Shown here one piece after another: positions 25,076-33,410 of a DNA stretch of 64,000 bases (its first letter is position 1; each line of letters opens with the position of its first letter). A model generated the notes under the pieces. That model ran no database searches. It was not told the origin of the DNA and saw only the letters and a list, made by a program, of their open reading frames with translations. The DNA is from Lignipirellula cremea (GTDB lineage: Bacteria; Planctomycetota; Planctomycetia; Pirellulales; Pirellulaceae): contig NZ_CP036433.1 of the NCBI RefSeq assembly GCF_007751035.1, forward strand, positions 7,979,001 to 8,043,000. The letters run 5' to 3'. The position numbers were made by a program, and so were the translations under genes.

Positions 25076-25762
25076 TCAGTTATCGCTGACATCGGGTGGG
25101 AAGGGGCGGCGCGGCGGCTCGTCCCAGGAGCCGACCAGCTCGATCAGTTTCCGTGCGCGGTTATCCACGTTCGGCTCGGACAGCAGCAACTGCTTGTCGT
25201 CCAGCGTGAGTCCCGCCGTGTAGGCGATGATGTCGGTCAGAATCCCCAGCGGAGCCTCGCTGGCCAGCATCTGGTCGATCTGTTCGCCCGCCAGCAGGGG
25301 CGACGCCTGGCGACGGAACACCTCCAGCAGTTCCCGCTGCAGCAGCCCGCGGGTGGCGGTCGCCGCCTGGGGATACAGATCCGAGACCGGCTGGACTTCG
25401 GCTTCCCGAAAGGCCCGTTGCGGCGGCAGTTCCCGCACCATGCGAGCACGGGTCAGACCCAGCAGCAGAATGTTAAAGCGGCCGTTCTCGTCGCGGGAGT
25501 GGGAAACAATCCGCCCCACGCACAGTGTTTCCCAGACCGGCGGCCGCGATTCGTAGTCGGACTCCCAGCCCGGCTGCAGCAGCCCCATGCCGATCAGCTG
25601 GTCGCTCATCAGGGCGTCTTCCAGCATTTCGCAGTAGCGCGATTCAAAAATGTGCAGCGGCTGCATCACCCCGGGAAACATCACCAGGTTGGGCAAAGGA
25701 AACAGCCGGGCGACCCCGTCGAAATCTTCCGGCAGCTCCAGCAGGTTCACATCATCGGACAT
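25076..25762 (-). CDS. LON peptidase substrate-binding-domain protein
   Basis: A 228-residue stand-alone LON N-terminal domain without ATPase or protease parts. The family hallmarks FPLPNLVMFPGVMQPLHIFE (residues about 21-40) and RYCEMLEDAL follow each other, and GRIVSHSRDENGRFNILLLG gives the second half. It probably recognises unfolded or specific protein partners; the function of stand-alone members is unclear. It starts 3 nt after the DUF309 stop codon, so the two genes are almost certainly cotranscribed. Confidence 0.9.
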   Translation of the reverse strand: MSDDVNLLELPEDFDGVARLFPLPNLVMFPGVMQPLHIFESRYCEMLEDALMSDQLIGMGLLQPGWESDYESRPPVWETLCVGRIVSHSRDENGRFNILLLGLTRARMVRELPPQRAFREAEVQPVSDLYPQAATATRGLLQRELLEVFRRQASPLLAGEQIDQMLASEAPLGILTDIIAYTAGLTLDDKQLLLSEPNVDNRARKLIELVGSWDEPPRRPFPPDVSDN

Positions 25763-25765
25763 TGG

Positions 25766-26155
25766 CTATTCCTGCGGCGGCTGGAGATGAATCTCGGGGA
25801 TTAAATCGGGGACGATTTCAATCTCGGGATAGTCTTCGGTGCTCGCCATAATTTCCGCACAGCAGGCCTCGAATTCGGCGAACAGCTTCTCCAGGTCCAC
25901 GCCCAGGTGGAACGGACGGAACGGTTCCAGATAAGCCCGGCTGCTCCGATACAGTTTCCGCGCGCCGCGAATGTTGCCATTACCAAAGTGATGCAGGCAG
26001 ACGGCCACCTGAATCAGCCCCTGGTAGAATTTACGCGAGGGCCCCTGGTACTCGGTCCAGACATCTTCCCAGGCTTCATGGGCCTCGAAAAAATCGCACT
26101 CATTAAAAAAAGCCACCCCTTCCACATAACGGGGTTCGTATTCCGGCTGGTTCAT
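25766..26155 (-). CDS. DUF309 domain protein
   Basis: A 129-residue helical protein with the DUF309 pattern: FNECDFFEAHEAWEDVWTEY (residues 17-36), FYQGLIQVAVCLHHFGNGN and ARKLYRSSRAYLEPF. The paired His/Glu residues suggest metal binding, but no activity is known for the family. It lies immediately upstream of the LON-domain gene in a tight pair, which suggests a functional link. Confidence 0.9.
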   Translation of the reverse strand: MNQPEYEPRYVEGVAFFNECDFFEAHEAWEDVWTEYQGPSRKFYQGLIQVAVCLHHFGNGNIRGARKLYRSSRAYLEPFRPFHLGVDLEKLFAEFEACCAEIMASTEDYPEIEIVPDLIPEIHLQPPQE

Positions 26156-26260
26156 AGCATTCCTTCGGCAGACGCAACGGGCTTTTATGATACCAGGTTC
26201 AAGCCCGGAGGGAACGCTCCTGCCCCAGAAACCGGCCGCCAGGCGTCCCGTCGCGACGCG

Positions 26261-27016
26261 TTAGTCGGACGACGCTTCCAGGGAAGCAGCGTCGACAATC
26301 TCGTAGCCCTTGAGGCCCGCATCGAGCACGACGGAAGTCACCTGGGCCAGCACCGGATAAGGGCAATCCGGCCCTACCGTGATGATCGCCTGGCTGGGGA
26401 CGACGGCCGAGAACATCCGCCCCGGCTTGATCGCATCGGCGATGGCCTGCTGCAGGTTTTCCTGTTCGACCGCTTTCCCTGCCACTTTCATCGAGTCAGC
26501 TCCGTCGACCCGGATTTCCAGCGTCTTCACGCGGGGCGGGGCCACAAAGGAGGTCATGGCTTTCCGCCCAGATTGCGGCAAAGGCGACGGAGTAGCGACC
26601 GTGGTATTCCCTTCATCGAATCCCAACAGGGAAGCGAGCATGCTCAACACGCACAGCCCCATCAGCGTGAACAGCGGCATCAGCACGACAGCTCCCAGCA
26701 GCAGCCAGGTGCGAGGCGAATCGGCCGCACTGGCCCCATGGCCAGGCGTCGCTTGCACCGTCACTGGCGTTTTCCCAGGAGTCGCCGTTCCGGGAGTCGC
26801 CGCGGCGGGTGTCGCCGGCGGGCTGACGGGCGCCGTATCGGCAAGGCTGGCGGGAACCGGCTCAACCTCGATGGCGTTAACGATCTCTTCTTCCTCGCCG
26901 GAAGAAGTCGGCTCTCCCGGGAGGACGCCGTCGGTCAAGGGCAACGAGTCCTCCGGCGCGGCGGCCTCATCGGAGTGCGGCGGTTGGCGGGGAGGTTCGC
27001 CGTGGGTTTCTTCCAT
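26261..27016 (-). CDS. Single-pass membrane protein with ExbD/TolR-like C-terminal domain
   Basis: A 251-residue protein. Residues 1-100 are an acidic then Pro/Thr/Ala-rich cytoplasmic-type tail with repeated ATPG units. One membrane segment (about 103-131, WLLLGAVVLMPLFTLMGLCV) follows. The C-terminal 110 residues resemble the periplasmic domain of ExbD/TolR: IITVGPDCPYPVLAQVTSVV followed by a Gly-containing turn (DAGLKGYEIV). Typical ExbD is about 140 residues with a short N-terminus, so the long Pro-rich N-tail is unusual. No ExbB partner is visible nearby. The family assignment is inference. Confidence 0.62.
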   Translation of the reverse strand: MEETHGEPPRQPPHSDEAAAPEDSLPLTDGVLPGEPTSSGEEEEIVNAIEVEPVPASLADTAPVSPPATPAAATPGTATPGKTPVTVQATPGHGASAADSPRTWLLLGAVVLMPLFTLMGLCVLSMLASLLGFDEGNTTVATPSPLPQSGRKAMTSFVAPPRVKTLEIRVDGADSMKVAGKAVEQENLQQAIADAIKPGRMFSAVVPSQAIITVGPDCPYPVLAQVTSVVLDAGLKGYEIVDAASLEASSD

Positions 27017-27052
27017 CGTTGCCGGCCTCGACCGAATTTTACAGGTACGACG

Positions 27053-28864
27053 TTACGGCGCCTTCCGTTTGAGTGAGAAGCCGCTGTAGTGGATGCCCGT
27101 TTCTTCATTCACGAGCAGGCTGCCCGTCGGAGCCAGATACTGTTCTAACACAGCAAAGGGCGGCAGGGGATGATCCTGGAGCGCGGAATCCAGCGCGCGG
27201 AAGAAACCATTGTTCTCGGAACCTTGCTGCAGCACGGTCCGGGTGTTGGCGGCCTGAGCCAGTTCGTACCACAACCGCATGCTTTTTTCAGGACGATTAA
27301 ACCAGATCATTCCTGGCACGGCGCCGCCCGGCTGCCGCTTGATTTTGGCCAGAATCACTTTGAAGTCGAGTTCCTGGGCCAGCGAGCGCTGGGGATCGCT
27401 TTTGCTGGTGATGGCCACTTCCAGCAGTTTCTCGCTGTCGCACCAGAGCAGATAATCGCCCAGGATACAAACGCAGCCGACCGGACGCCGCATCTCCAGA
27501 CGCACCCTTTCCGGGGCGTCGCCAGCGTTTTCTTCGCGTTCACGCTCGGCCCGCCGCCGGCGGCCCGGCTGGGGCAGTTCGATATGGTAATAATCGACGC
27601 CGGAAAACGTGCGGTTCTCGACCCGATCCTGCGGCACGTTCTCCATCAGCTTTTCCAGCACGGGGCGGAAGGCTTTGGCGTCGTTCAGCTGGACCGCGAC
27701 CAGGTTGGCCGCGCTATTCAATCGGTAGGGCGGCTCCAGCCAGCTGACATGGATCAGCCGACCTTCGAGCGCGTCGATGACCTCTTTTTTGACATCGACC
27801 GACAGCGGCTGCGACAGACGCCTGTCGATTTCCCCCGCCAGCGCGTCGTCCCCCAGGATGCTGTCATACAGCCGCTCCAGCGCCTCGTAGGTTTCGTCGA
27901 CCTTCCAGTGCAGCGTCAGGTAGCTGCGCGCGTCGGCCGGGGTCCAGGGTTCCGGCTCCATCGGACCGGCGCCCAGGGCGGCCAGTTCCAGCACGCCGGC
28001 GCGGGGGTTATCGAGCAGCACATGCAGATGAAAGACGGTATCAAAATCTTCCTCCGGCATGCTCAGGCCGCCGCCCACTCCCAGCAGGCCGTCGAGGCCG
28101 AGCACCGGGATAAAAGCCGCTCCCGCGCCCAGCCCGCCGCCGGCCGAAGCCAGCCCGATCGGATCGACGTAGAAGGTCGCCTGGGGACGTTCCTCTTTGG
28201 CGCCCTGGCAGCGGCTCATGAGGGTTTTGTAATGGTCTTTATTCGCCAGCACTTCGTCGTCGCCGTCGCCGTCCCAGCGGGCAAGCAGTTCGCGGGCCGA
28301 CTCCCGGTCGGGCGTGATCACCAGCACGCCGTCGCGCAGGAACTGCACCAGCGTGCGACCGCGGGGGCCCACATTGGAGTAGATATTCAGGGTGGTGTCG
28401 CCGGCTTTTTCCGTCTCTCGATCGACGCCTTGCTGGGCCAGCAGCTCGCGGCCGCGTTCCAGCAGTTTCTCGGCGGCGGGCAGCTGGTCGCCCAGTTCCA
28501 CCAGCAGCAACGGGGCCGGACGACCGCCGTCGGATTTGATCATTGCCAGGCAGACCTCGCCCTGCGGCAAGGCCAGCAGTTCCGTCAGCGACAGGCCGAT
28601 CTCTTTTTCGACCTGCTCAAACGCCTCGGCCGCCGATCCGTACAGATGCAAAAGCAGCGGACGCAGCTGCTCGTCGGCCGCCATCCGCCCGAGCGCCGTT
28701 TGCGCAAAGCGGGAACGCAACACTTGCGCGTCGGTCACCCGCACCATCAGCAGGGTCTGGGACGGCAGCAGCAAGGGCGCCGCGGGTCGCTCCGCCTGCA
28801 GGCGACCGCCGGCGAGAAACAGGCCCAACAGTCCGAAAACGATCAACAGCCCGGCACGACGCAC
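27053..28864 (-). CDS. Secreted conserved planctomycete protein (DUF3352-like)
   Basis: A 603-residue protein. A GTG start with AAGGAG 6 nt upstream leads into a signal peptide (RRAGLLIVFGLLGLFLAGG). The mature part begins LLLPSQTLLMVRVTDAQVLRSRF, which resembles the start of DUF3352-type proteins, and continues with alternating helices and strands, an Arg/Glu-rich loop (RRRAEREREENAGD) near 440 and a C-terminal PTGSLLVNEETGIHYSGFS. No catalytic residues are evident. It lies 36 nt upstream of the ExbD-like gene and may be cotranscribed with it. Confidence 0.75.
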   Translation of the reverse strand: MRRAGLLIVFGLLGLFLAGGRLQAERPAAPLLLPSQTLLMVRVTDAQVLRSRFAQTALGRMAADEQLRPLLLHLYGSAAEAFEQVEKEIGLSLTELLALPQGEVCLAMIKSDGGRPAPLLLVELGDQLPAAEKLLERGRELLAQQGVDRETEKAGDTTLNIYSNVGPRGRTLVQFLRDGVLVITPDRESARELLARWDGDGDDEVLANKDHYKTLMSRCQGAKEERPQATFYVDPIGLASAGGGLGAGAAFIPVLGLDGLLGVGGGLSMPEEDFDTVFHLHVLLDNPRAGVLELAALGAGPMEPEPWTPADARSYLTLHWKVDETYEALERLYDSILGDDALAGEIDRRLSQPLSVDVKKEVIDALEGRLIHVSWLEPPYRLNSAANLVAVQLNDAKAFRPVLEKLMENVPQDRVENRTFSGVDYYHIELPQPGRRRRAEREREENAGDAPERVRLEMRRPVGCVCILGDYLLWCDSEKLLEVAITSKSDPQRSLAQELDFKVILAKIKRQPGGAVPGMIWFNRPEKSMRLWYELAQAANTRTVLQQGSENNGFFRALDSALQDHPLPPFAVLEQYLAPTGSLLVNEETGIHYSGFSLKRKAP

Positions 28865-29193
28865 GTGTAACTCCTTCGCAGCAGCAGGATTCGCCCAGTC
28901 ACAATTCGCCTTATCTTACCCCGGGAAGCAGTGGCGCACGAACCGGATTCCGCCAGAAGCGTGCACCTTCCCCGGAGGAAATACCCCGCGCCGCGGGTCC
29001 GAGTTTCAGAGGAAACAGAAAATCGCCAGGAGGGCAGGGGACTACAGTTGCCGTCGCCCGGCGATGGCCCACAGAATCGCTGCCAGATCCAGATATCGAT
29101 TTGTCGTTTTGAGGAAAAGCCGGGGCCGGAAAGTCGACTGACCATCGACTTCCGTCACGCATTTCATTACCGGCCAGCAAAGAAAACGCCGCG
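28865..29193. other. Intergenic region containing dispersed repeat copy B
   Basis: 329 nt between two minus-strand genes. Positions 29081-29165 match the dispersed hairpin repeat. Short frames here, several ending within the repeat, are not supported as genes. Confidence 0.6.
29081..29165. repeat. Dispersed intergenic hairpin repeat, copy B
   Basis: CTGCCAGAT, a TTTGTCGTTTTGAGGAAAA stretch and GCCGGAAAGTCGACTGACC align in the same order with 31063-31125. The end, ACTTCCGTCACGCATTTCAT, resembles the ends of copies A and D. Confidence 0.6.
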
Positions 29194-30954
29194 TCAGGCT
29201 GCTTTCTTTTTCATCAGCCCTTTCGGCGTGCGCAGCTGGAACAGGCCGAAGATATCGTCCTGCGACAGGCTGGCCGATTTGGGCAGGCCCGTTTCACTGA
29301 AGATGGCGTCGAACAGCTGCCGCTTTTCTTCCAGCACCTGGTTGATCCGCTCTTCGATCGTGTCGACGGAAATCATCCGGGTGACCGTCACGCTGCCGGC
29401 CGCCCCGATGCGATGGGCCCGGTTGATCGCCTGGTCTTCGATGGCCGGATTCCACCAGCGATCAAACAGGAACACGTACCGGCAGAACTGCAGGTTCAGT
29501 CCCACGCTTCCCGCCCCGTAGCTCATCAGCAACACATGCCGCTTGGGGTTCTCTTTGAACTCCTTCAGGATTGGATCCCGTTTCTTCGACGGAATCTTGC
29601 CGTGGTACTGCAGGGGATTGTACGGCTGCAGGGCGCCGTCGATATGCTCGATCGTTTTGACCCACTGGCTAAAGACGATCGCCTTTTGTCCGCTGGCGGC
29701 GACCTCTTCCAGGTCGGCCTGCAGCCGTTCCAGTTTGGAGCTGGCGCCGGTCAGCGGATCAAAGTTACAGATCTGCTTGAGTCGCAGGACCAGCTCGAAC
29801 ACATGGGTGATGGTGATCGAGTCGCCCAGGTCATTGAGCTGCATCACGCCGTCGTCTTCGGCGGAGCGATAACTGCAGTACTGTTCGGGCGACAGGGCGA
29901 TTTCCGCCTCGCGGTACAGCTTGGGCGGCATGTCGGTCAGCACCAGATCCTTGGTGCGACGCAGGATGTACTCGCCAGCCGACTTGCCCATCCGGCGAGG
30001 ATCCATGGAGTCGTTGAGGAAGCCGGGCGCCAGGAACTCAAAGATGCCGACCAGATCCTCGGGGCTGTTCTCAACCGGCGTGCCGGTTAGCGCCCAACTG
30101 CGCGTGCGCGAAATGGCCCGCACGATCTGGCTGGTCGTGCCGGAACGGTTTTTGATCCGCTGGGCTTCATCCAGCACCACCAGGTCGTAATGGTTGTCAG
30201 GGTCCAGCACAATATCGCGATCGCGCATCAGCAGTTCGTAGTTGGCGATCTTGACCGGCGAGTTCTTCTGCTGCCACTGCCAGGTGCGCTTGGCCTGATC
30301 CCCTTCGATGATCGTCAGCGGGATCTCGGGCGCCCAGAGGGCGAACTCGCGCTGCCAGTTGGTCACCAGCGGCTTGGGGCAGACCAGCAGCACGTTCCGC
30401 ACTTCCGCCGAGCAGAGCAGAAAGCGGATGGTGGTGATCGCCTGCATCGTTTTCCCCAGGCCCATCTCATCGGCCAGTACGGCTGCGAACCGCGGGTACA
30501 AAAAGGCGACGCCTTCAAACTGGTAGGGGAACGGCTCGAAGGGGAATTCCAGCTCGCCCGACGCCGCCAGATTCTCCATCGGCGGCTGCAGCAGATAGTA
30601 CAAGCGGTCCTGCAGTTTGATCACGTCGCCCGGCGGACGGATGCGGGTGATCTTTTTGGGTTTTGCGGCCGGATCGTTCAGGTCCTCGGGACCGGGCGGC
30701 GGGGTCGGCTTCTTCTTTGTCGCCGCTCCTTCCGACTCCTTCTTTTTGCCAAAGTTCCAGCCAGGCGATTCGGGAAAGGTAAAGCTGTGGGTTTTCAGCT
30801 TCGTTTTCCCAAGCGCCAGCGAGACGCAGCGCGGTTTGTCCGTCGCCAGCGGCAGGCTTTCGATCGTCAGCTTCGGCTCCCGCCGCAGCGCCATCAGCCA
30901 GCCGGTGGGGAAAATCGTAACCGGAATATCGATATCGTTGTGCAAGCGAACCAA
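29194..30954 (-). CDS. SNF2-family helicase/ATPase
   Basis: A 586-residue protein. The N-terminal 130 residues form an accessory region with a Lys/Pro-rich linker. The SNF2 ATPase follows: FPYQFEGVAFL, Walker A ADEMGLGKTMQA (161-172), Walker B VLDEAQRIKN, ALTGTPVENSPEDL, then the helicase C lobe with IVFSQWVKTIEHID, MSYGAGSVGLNLQ and RAHRIGAAGSV. The TTG start at 30954 is the track's longest start; no strong ribosome-binding site fixes it. It may remodel DNA-protein or transcription complexes, as does bacterial RapA, but it lacks RapA's extra domains. The gene ends with a Lys tract (KGLMKKKAA). Confidence 0.9.
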   Translation of the reverse strand: MVRLHNDIDIPVTIFPTGWLMALRREPKLTIESLPLATDKPRCVSLALGKTKLKTHSFTFPESPGWNFGKKKESEGAATKKKPTPPPGPEDLNDPAAKPKKITRIRPPGDVIKLQDRLYYLLQPPMENLAASGELEFPFEPFPYQFEGVAFLYPRFAAVLADEMGLGKTMQAITTIRFLLCSAEVRNVLLVCPKPLVTNWQREFALWAPEIPLTIIEGDQAKRTWQWQQKNSPVKIANYELLMRDRDIVLDPDNHYDLVVLDEAQRIKNRSGTTSQIVRAISRTRSWALTGTPVENSPEDLVGIFEFLAPGFLNDSMDPRRMGKSAGEYILRRTKDLVLTDMPPKLYREAEIALSPEQYCSYRSAEDDGVMQLNDLGDSITITHVFELVLRLKQICNFDPLTGASSKLERLQADLEEVAASGQKAIVFSQWVKTIEHIDGALQPYNPLQYHGKIPSKKRDPILKEFKENPKRHVLLMSYGAGSVGLNLQFCRYVFLFDRWWNPAIEDQAINRAHRIGAAGSVTVTRMISVDTIEERINQVLEEKRQLFDAIFSETGLPKSASLSQDDIFGLFQLRTPKGLMKKKAA

Positions 30955-31020
30955 CCTGACCCTGGAAGAGAGACCCAGGCCGCAATCACGGCCCAGGCGA
31001 ATTTGAAGAGCATAATTACA

Positions 31021-31215
31021 GTCGCAGAAAGACGACTTTCACTCAGACCGTGAAAAGCATAACTGCCAGATATTGATTCGACCTTTTCAGGAAGTACAGA
31101 CGCCGGACAGTCGACTTTCTGCGCCAGCTAGTTCGCAAAAGAACCAAACCAAAATCAACAGCAATTACCTTCGCGTTCCGAGCAAAAGACGACTGACCGG
31201 CGATTTCCGACGGTG
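31021..31215. repeat. Dispersed intergenic hairpin repeat, copy C
   Basis: It contains CTTTCAC-N7-GTGAAAAG at 31036-31057, then the CTGCCAGAT...GCCGGACAGTCGACTTTCTG segment shared with copies A and B. It ends in CAAAAGACGACTGACCGGCG followed by ATTTCCG, shared with copies A and D. It lies between two minus-strand genes. Confidence 0.7.
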
Positions 31216-31230
31216 ATTCGGAGTTTCTGC

Positions 31231-31749
31231 CTAGGCGGCCTTGCCGCCGGAATGGGCCTCCTCGAGCGCTTCTTTGATCCGGCTGAACGGCTCGCGGAAG
31301 TCGAGTCGTCCCTGGTGCGGCTGCCACAACGACGTCACTTCCTGCTGCAACGCAGGCGTCGCAATGCCGGCCGCGTAGCCGTCCAGTTCAAACTCCGTCA
31401 ATTGGGGATCCGGCAGGCAGTCGGTGCGGAGCTGGATCCAGACGACTGGATGCTCAATCTCCGTCGCCGCCGTCAGCGACGCGGTCTGATCCACGCAGAC
31501 AAACAGCGGCTTGACCTTCGCCGTGGAGATCAGGGTGCGGCCGATCTGTTCGCCGTATAAATAGGGAGCCAGGGTCGGGCCATACAGGATTTGCTGGGCA
31601 CGGTTCGCTTTCACCGGGGCAGTACAATGAAACTCGAGCGGGCGGCCGCTCACATTGACCACTAAATAGCCGCCAAAAAGCCCCTGGTCGCCGCGATCGA
31701 CGACCGTCATAAATCCAACGCAGGGCAAAGTCTTGGAGCTAGCACTCAT
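31231..31749 (-). CDS. Conserved hypothetical protein
   Basis: A 172-residue protein from the ATG at 31749; a frame extending to 31794 adds 15 residues without support. It starts MSASSKTLPCVGFMTVVDRG, then QGLFGGYLVVNVSGRPLEFH and YGPTLAPYLYGEQIGRTLI, an ordered alpha/beta pattern that looks like a real cytoplasmic domain. The C-terminal helix is acidic with a short Gly/Lys/Ala end. I do not recognise the family. No signal peptide is present. Confidence 0.7.
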   Translation of the reverse strand: MSASSKTLPCVGFMTVVDRGDQGLFGGYLVVNVSGRPLEFHCTAPVKANRAQQILYGPTLAPYLYGEQIGRTLISTAKVKPLFVCVDQTASLTAATEIEHPVVWIQLRTDCLPDPQLTEFELDGYAAGIATPALQQEVTSLWQPHQGRLDFREPFSRIKEALEEAHSGGKAA

Positions 31750-31957
31750 GCAGTTCTCGCGGGCTGGAGACGTCTTCGTTCCAGAAAGTTCCATCGGGCG
31801 ATTTGTCGACCGACTTTAACACCGTCGTGCGGCTCCCCGCCCCGGCGGGAGATAAAAGAAACAAACAGGAAGACTGCGCAATCCACACACTTGGGGCAGG
31901 ACAGACAGATCAACATCCCCCCATCTGCTAGCAACCCACCAGCACCAATCCCCAACC

Positions 31958-31990
31958 AGGAACCAGGCGCCATGAACCAGGCGCCATGAA
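31958..31990. repeat. Short tandem repeat
   Basis: Two copies of a 16-nt unit AACCAGGCGCCATGAA occur directly upstream of the DapL gene. It is probably a slippage product with no assigned role. Confidence 0.5.
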
Positions 31991-32081
31991 CCGCTAATCC
32001 CGCCCGTTGCCGGCCGCTGGCGACTGGGGTAGGCTGTCAGGTCGCATTTCGCCACGCTTTCTAACTAGCTTTTAAAGACCT

Positions 32082-33311
32082 ATGAGCGACCCTTATTTTC
32101 AGCAGCTGTTCGCCGATCGGATCGGCGGGGCCAACTACGGCAAAGGCACCGAGATCTACAAGTTTGAAAAGATCAAACGGGCCAAACGGAAGGCGCTGGC
32201 CGACTTTCCCGATCGCCGTTTGCTCGACTTCGGCATTGGCGAAAACGACGGCATGGCGCCGGCGCCGGTCCGCGAGCAGATGGCCCGCGAAATCAACCAG
32301 CCCGAGAACCGCGGCTATGCCGACAACGGCGTCCTGGCCTTCAAGGAAGCGGTCGCCCGCTTCATGCAGCGCGAGTACGGCGTGGAGCTGGACCCGAAGA
32401 CCGAGATCAACCACTGCATCGGCTCGAAAACCGCGCTCGCCATTTTGCCCGCCTGCTTCATCAACCCGGGCGACGTCACCCTGATGACGGTCCCCGGCTA
32501 TCCCGTCGCCGGCACGCACACCACCTATTACGGCGGTTCCGTGTTCAAGCTGCCGCTGCTGGCGGAGAACGATTTCCTCCCCGACTTTGACGCGATCCCG
32601 GCCGACATCCTGAGCCGCACCAAACTGCTGGTCATTAACTATCCGAACAGCCCCACCGGCAAGGTGGCTCCGGCTGAGTTCTTTGAGCAGGTCGTCGCCT
32701 TCGCCAAGAAGCATTCGATCGTGGTCGTGCAGGATGCGGCCCATACCATGCTGACGTACGAAGGCCCGCCGCGCAGCTTCCTGCAGACACCGGGAGCCAA
32801 AGAGGTCGGCGTCGAAGTGCACTCGCTGTCCAAAGGCTTCGACATGATCGGCTGGCGGATCGGCTGGGTCTGCGGCCACCCGCTGCTGGTCCAGGCGTTT
32901 GCCGATGCGAAGGACAACTGCGACTCGGGCCAGTTCATCGCCATCCAGAAGGCAGCCGCCGGCGCTCTGGACGACGCCTCGTTGCCGGTGCAAACACGCA
33001 CCAAGTACCAGCGTCGGCTGGAGAAGCTGGTGGCCGTGCTCAAACGCTGCGGCTTTGTCTGCTCGATGCCGGGCGGCACGTACTTCCTGTACACCAAAAG
33101 CCCCGTTTCGGCAGGCGGCGTGACGTTCGCTAACGCCCAGGCGGCGGGCGAGCACCTGATCACGCAGCAGTCGATCGTCACCGTCCCGTGGGACGACGCC
33201 GGCTCCTTCCTGCGTTTCTCGGTCACCTATGAAGCAGCCGACGAAGCGGCCGAGGACGAACTGATGGCCGAGACCGAAGCCCGACTGAAACAGTTAGACC
33301 TCAAGTTCTAA
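32082..33311 (+). CDS. dapL: LL-diaminopimelate aminotransferase
   Basis: A 409-residue class I/II PLP aminotransferase. It begins FADRIGGANYGKGTEIYKFE, close to the family's conserved start (IYLFPEI-like region). The PLP lysine is K251 in VHSLSKGFDMIGWRIGWVCG. NYPNSPTGKVAP and VVVQDAAHTML supply the cofactor Asn and Asp. DapL converts tetrahydrodipicolinate directly to LL-diaminopimelate in lysine and cell-wall synthesis, a route typical of Planctomycetes, Chlamydiae and plants. The related family includes other aspartate-type transaminases, so the substrate is inferred. It lies alone on the + strand. Confidence 0.85.
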   Translation: MSDPYFQQLFADRIGGANYGKGTEIYKFEKIKRAKRKALADFPDRRLLDFGIGENDGMAPAPVREQMAREINQPENRGYADNGVLAFKEAVARFMQREYGVELDPKTEINHCIGSKTALAILPACFINPGDVTLMTVPGYPVAGTHTTYYGGSVFKLPLLAENDFLPDFDAIPADILSRTKLLVINYPNSPTGKVAPAEFFEQVVAFAKKHSIVVVQDAAHTMLTYEGPPRSFLQTPGAKEVGVEVHSLSKGFDMIGWRIGWVCGHPLLVQAFADAKDNCDSGQFIAIQKAAAGALDDASLPVQTRTKYQRRLEKLVAVLKRCGFVCSMPGGTYFLYTKSPVSAGGVTFANAQAAGEHLITQQSIVTVPWDDAGSFLRFSVTYEAADEAAEDELMAETEARLKQLDLKF

Positions 33312-33346
33312 CCCGGCGAAGCCTGGCGTCTGATGCTCGGTCACCG

Positions 33347-33376
33347 GTTGATTTCAGGGTAGTGGACCTGGCCGCT
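33347..33376. repeat. Partial copy of the GGACCTGGCC element
   Basis: TTGATTTCAGGGTAGTGGAC followed by CTGGCCGC resembles the left end of the element at 18031-18058. No right arm was found nearby. Confidence 0.45.
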
Positions 33377-33410
33377 ATCTCAAACCCAGAATTTTTGTGA
33401 TGACGAACCT

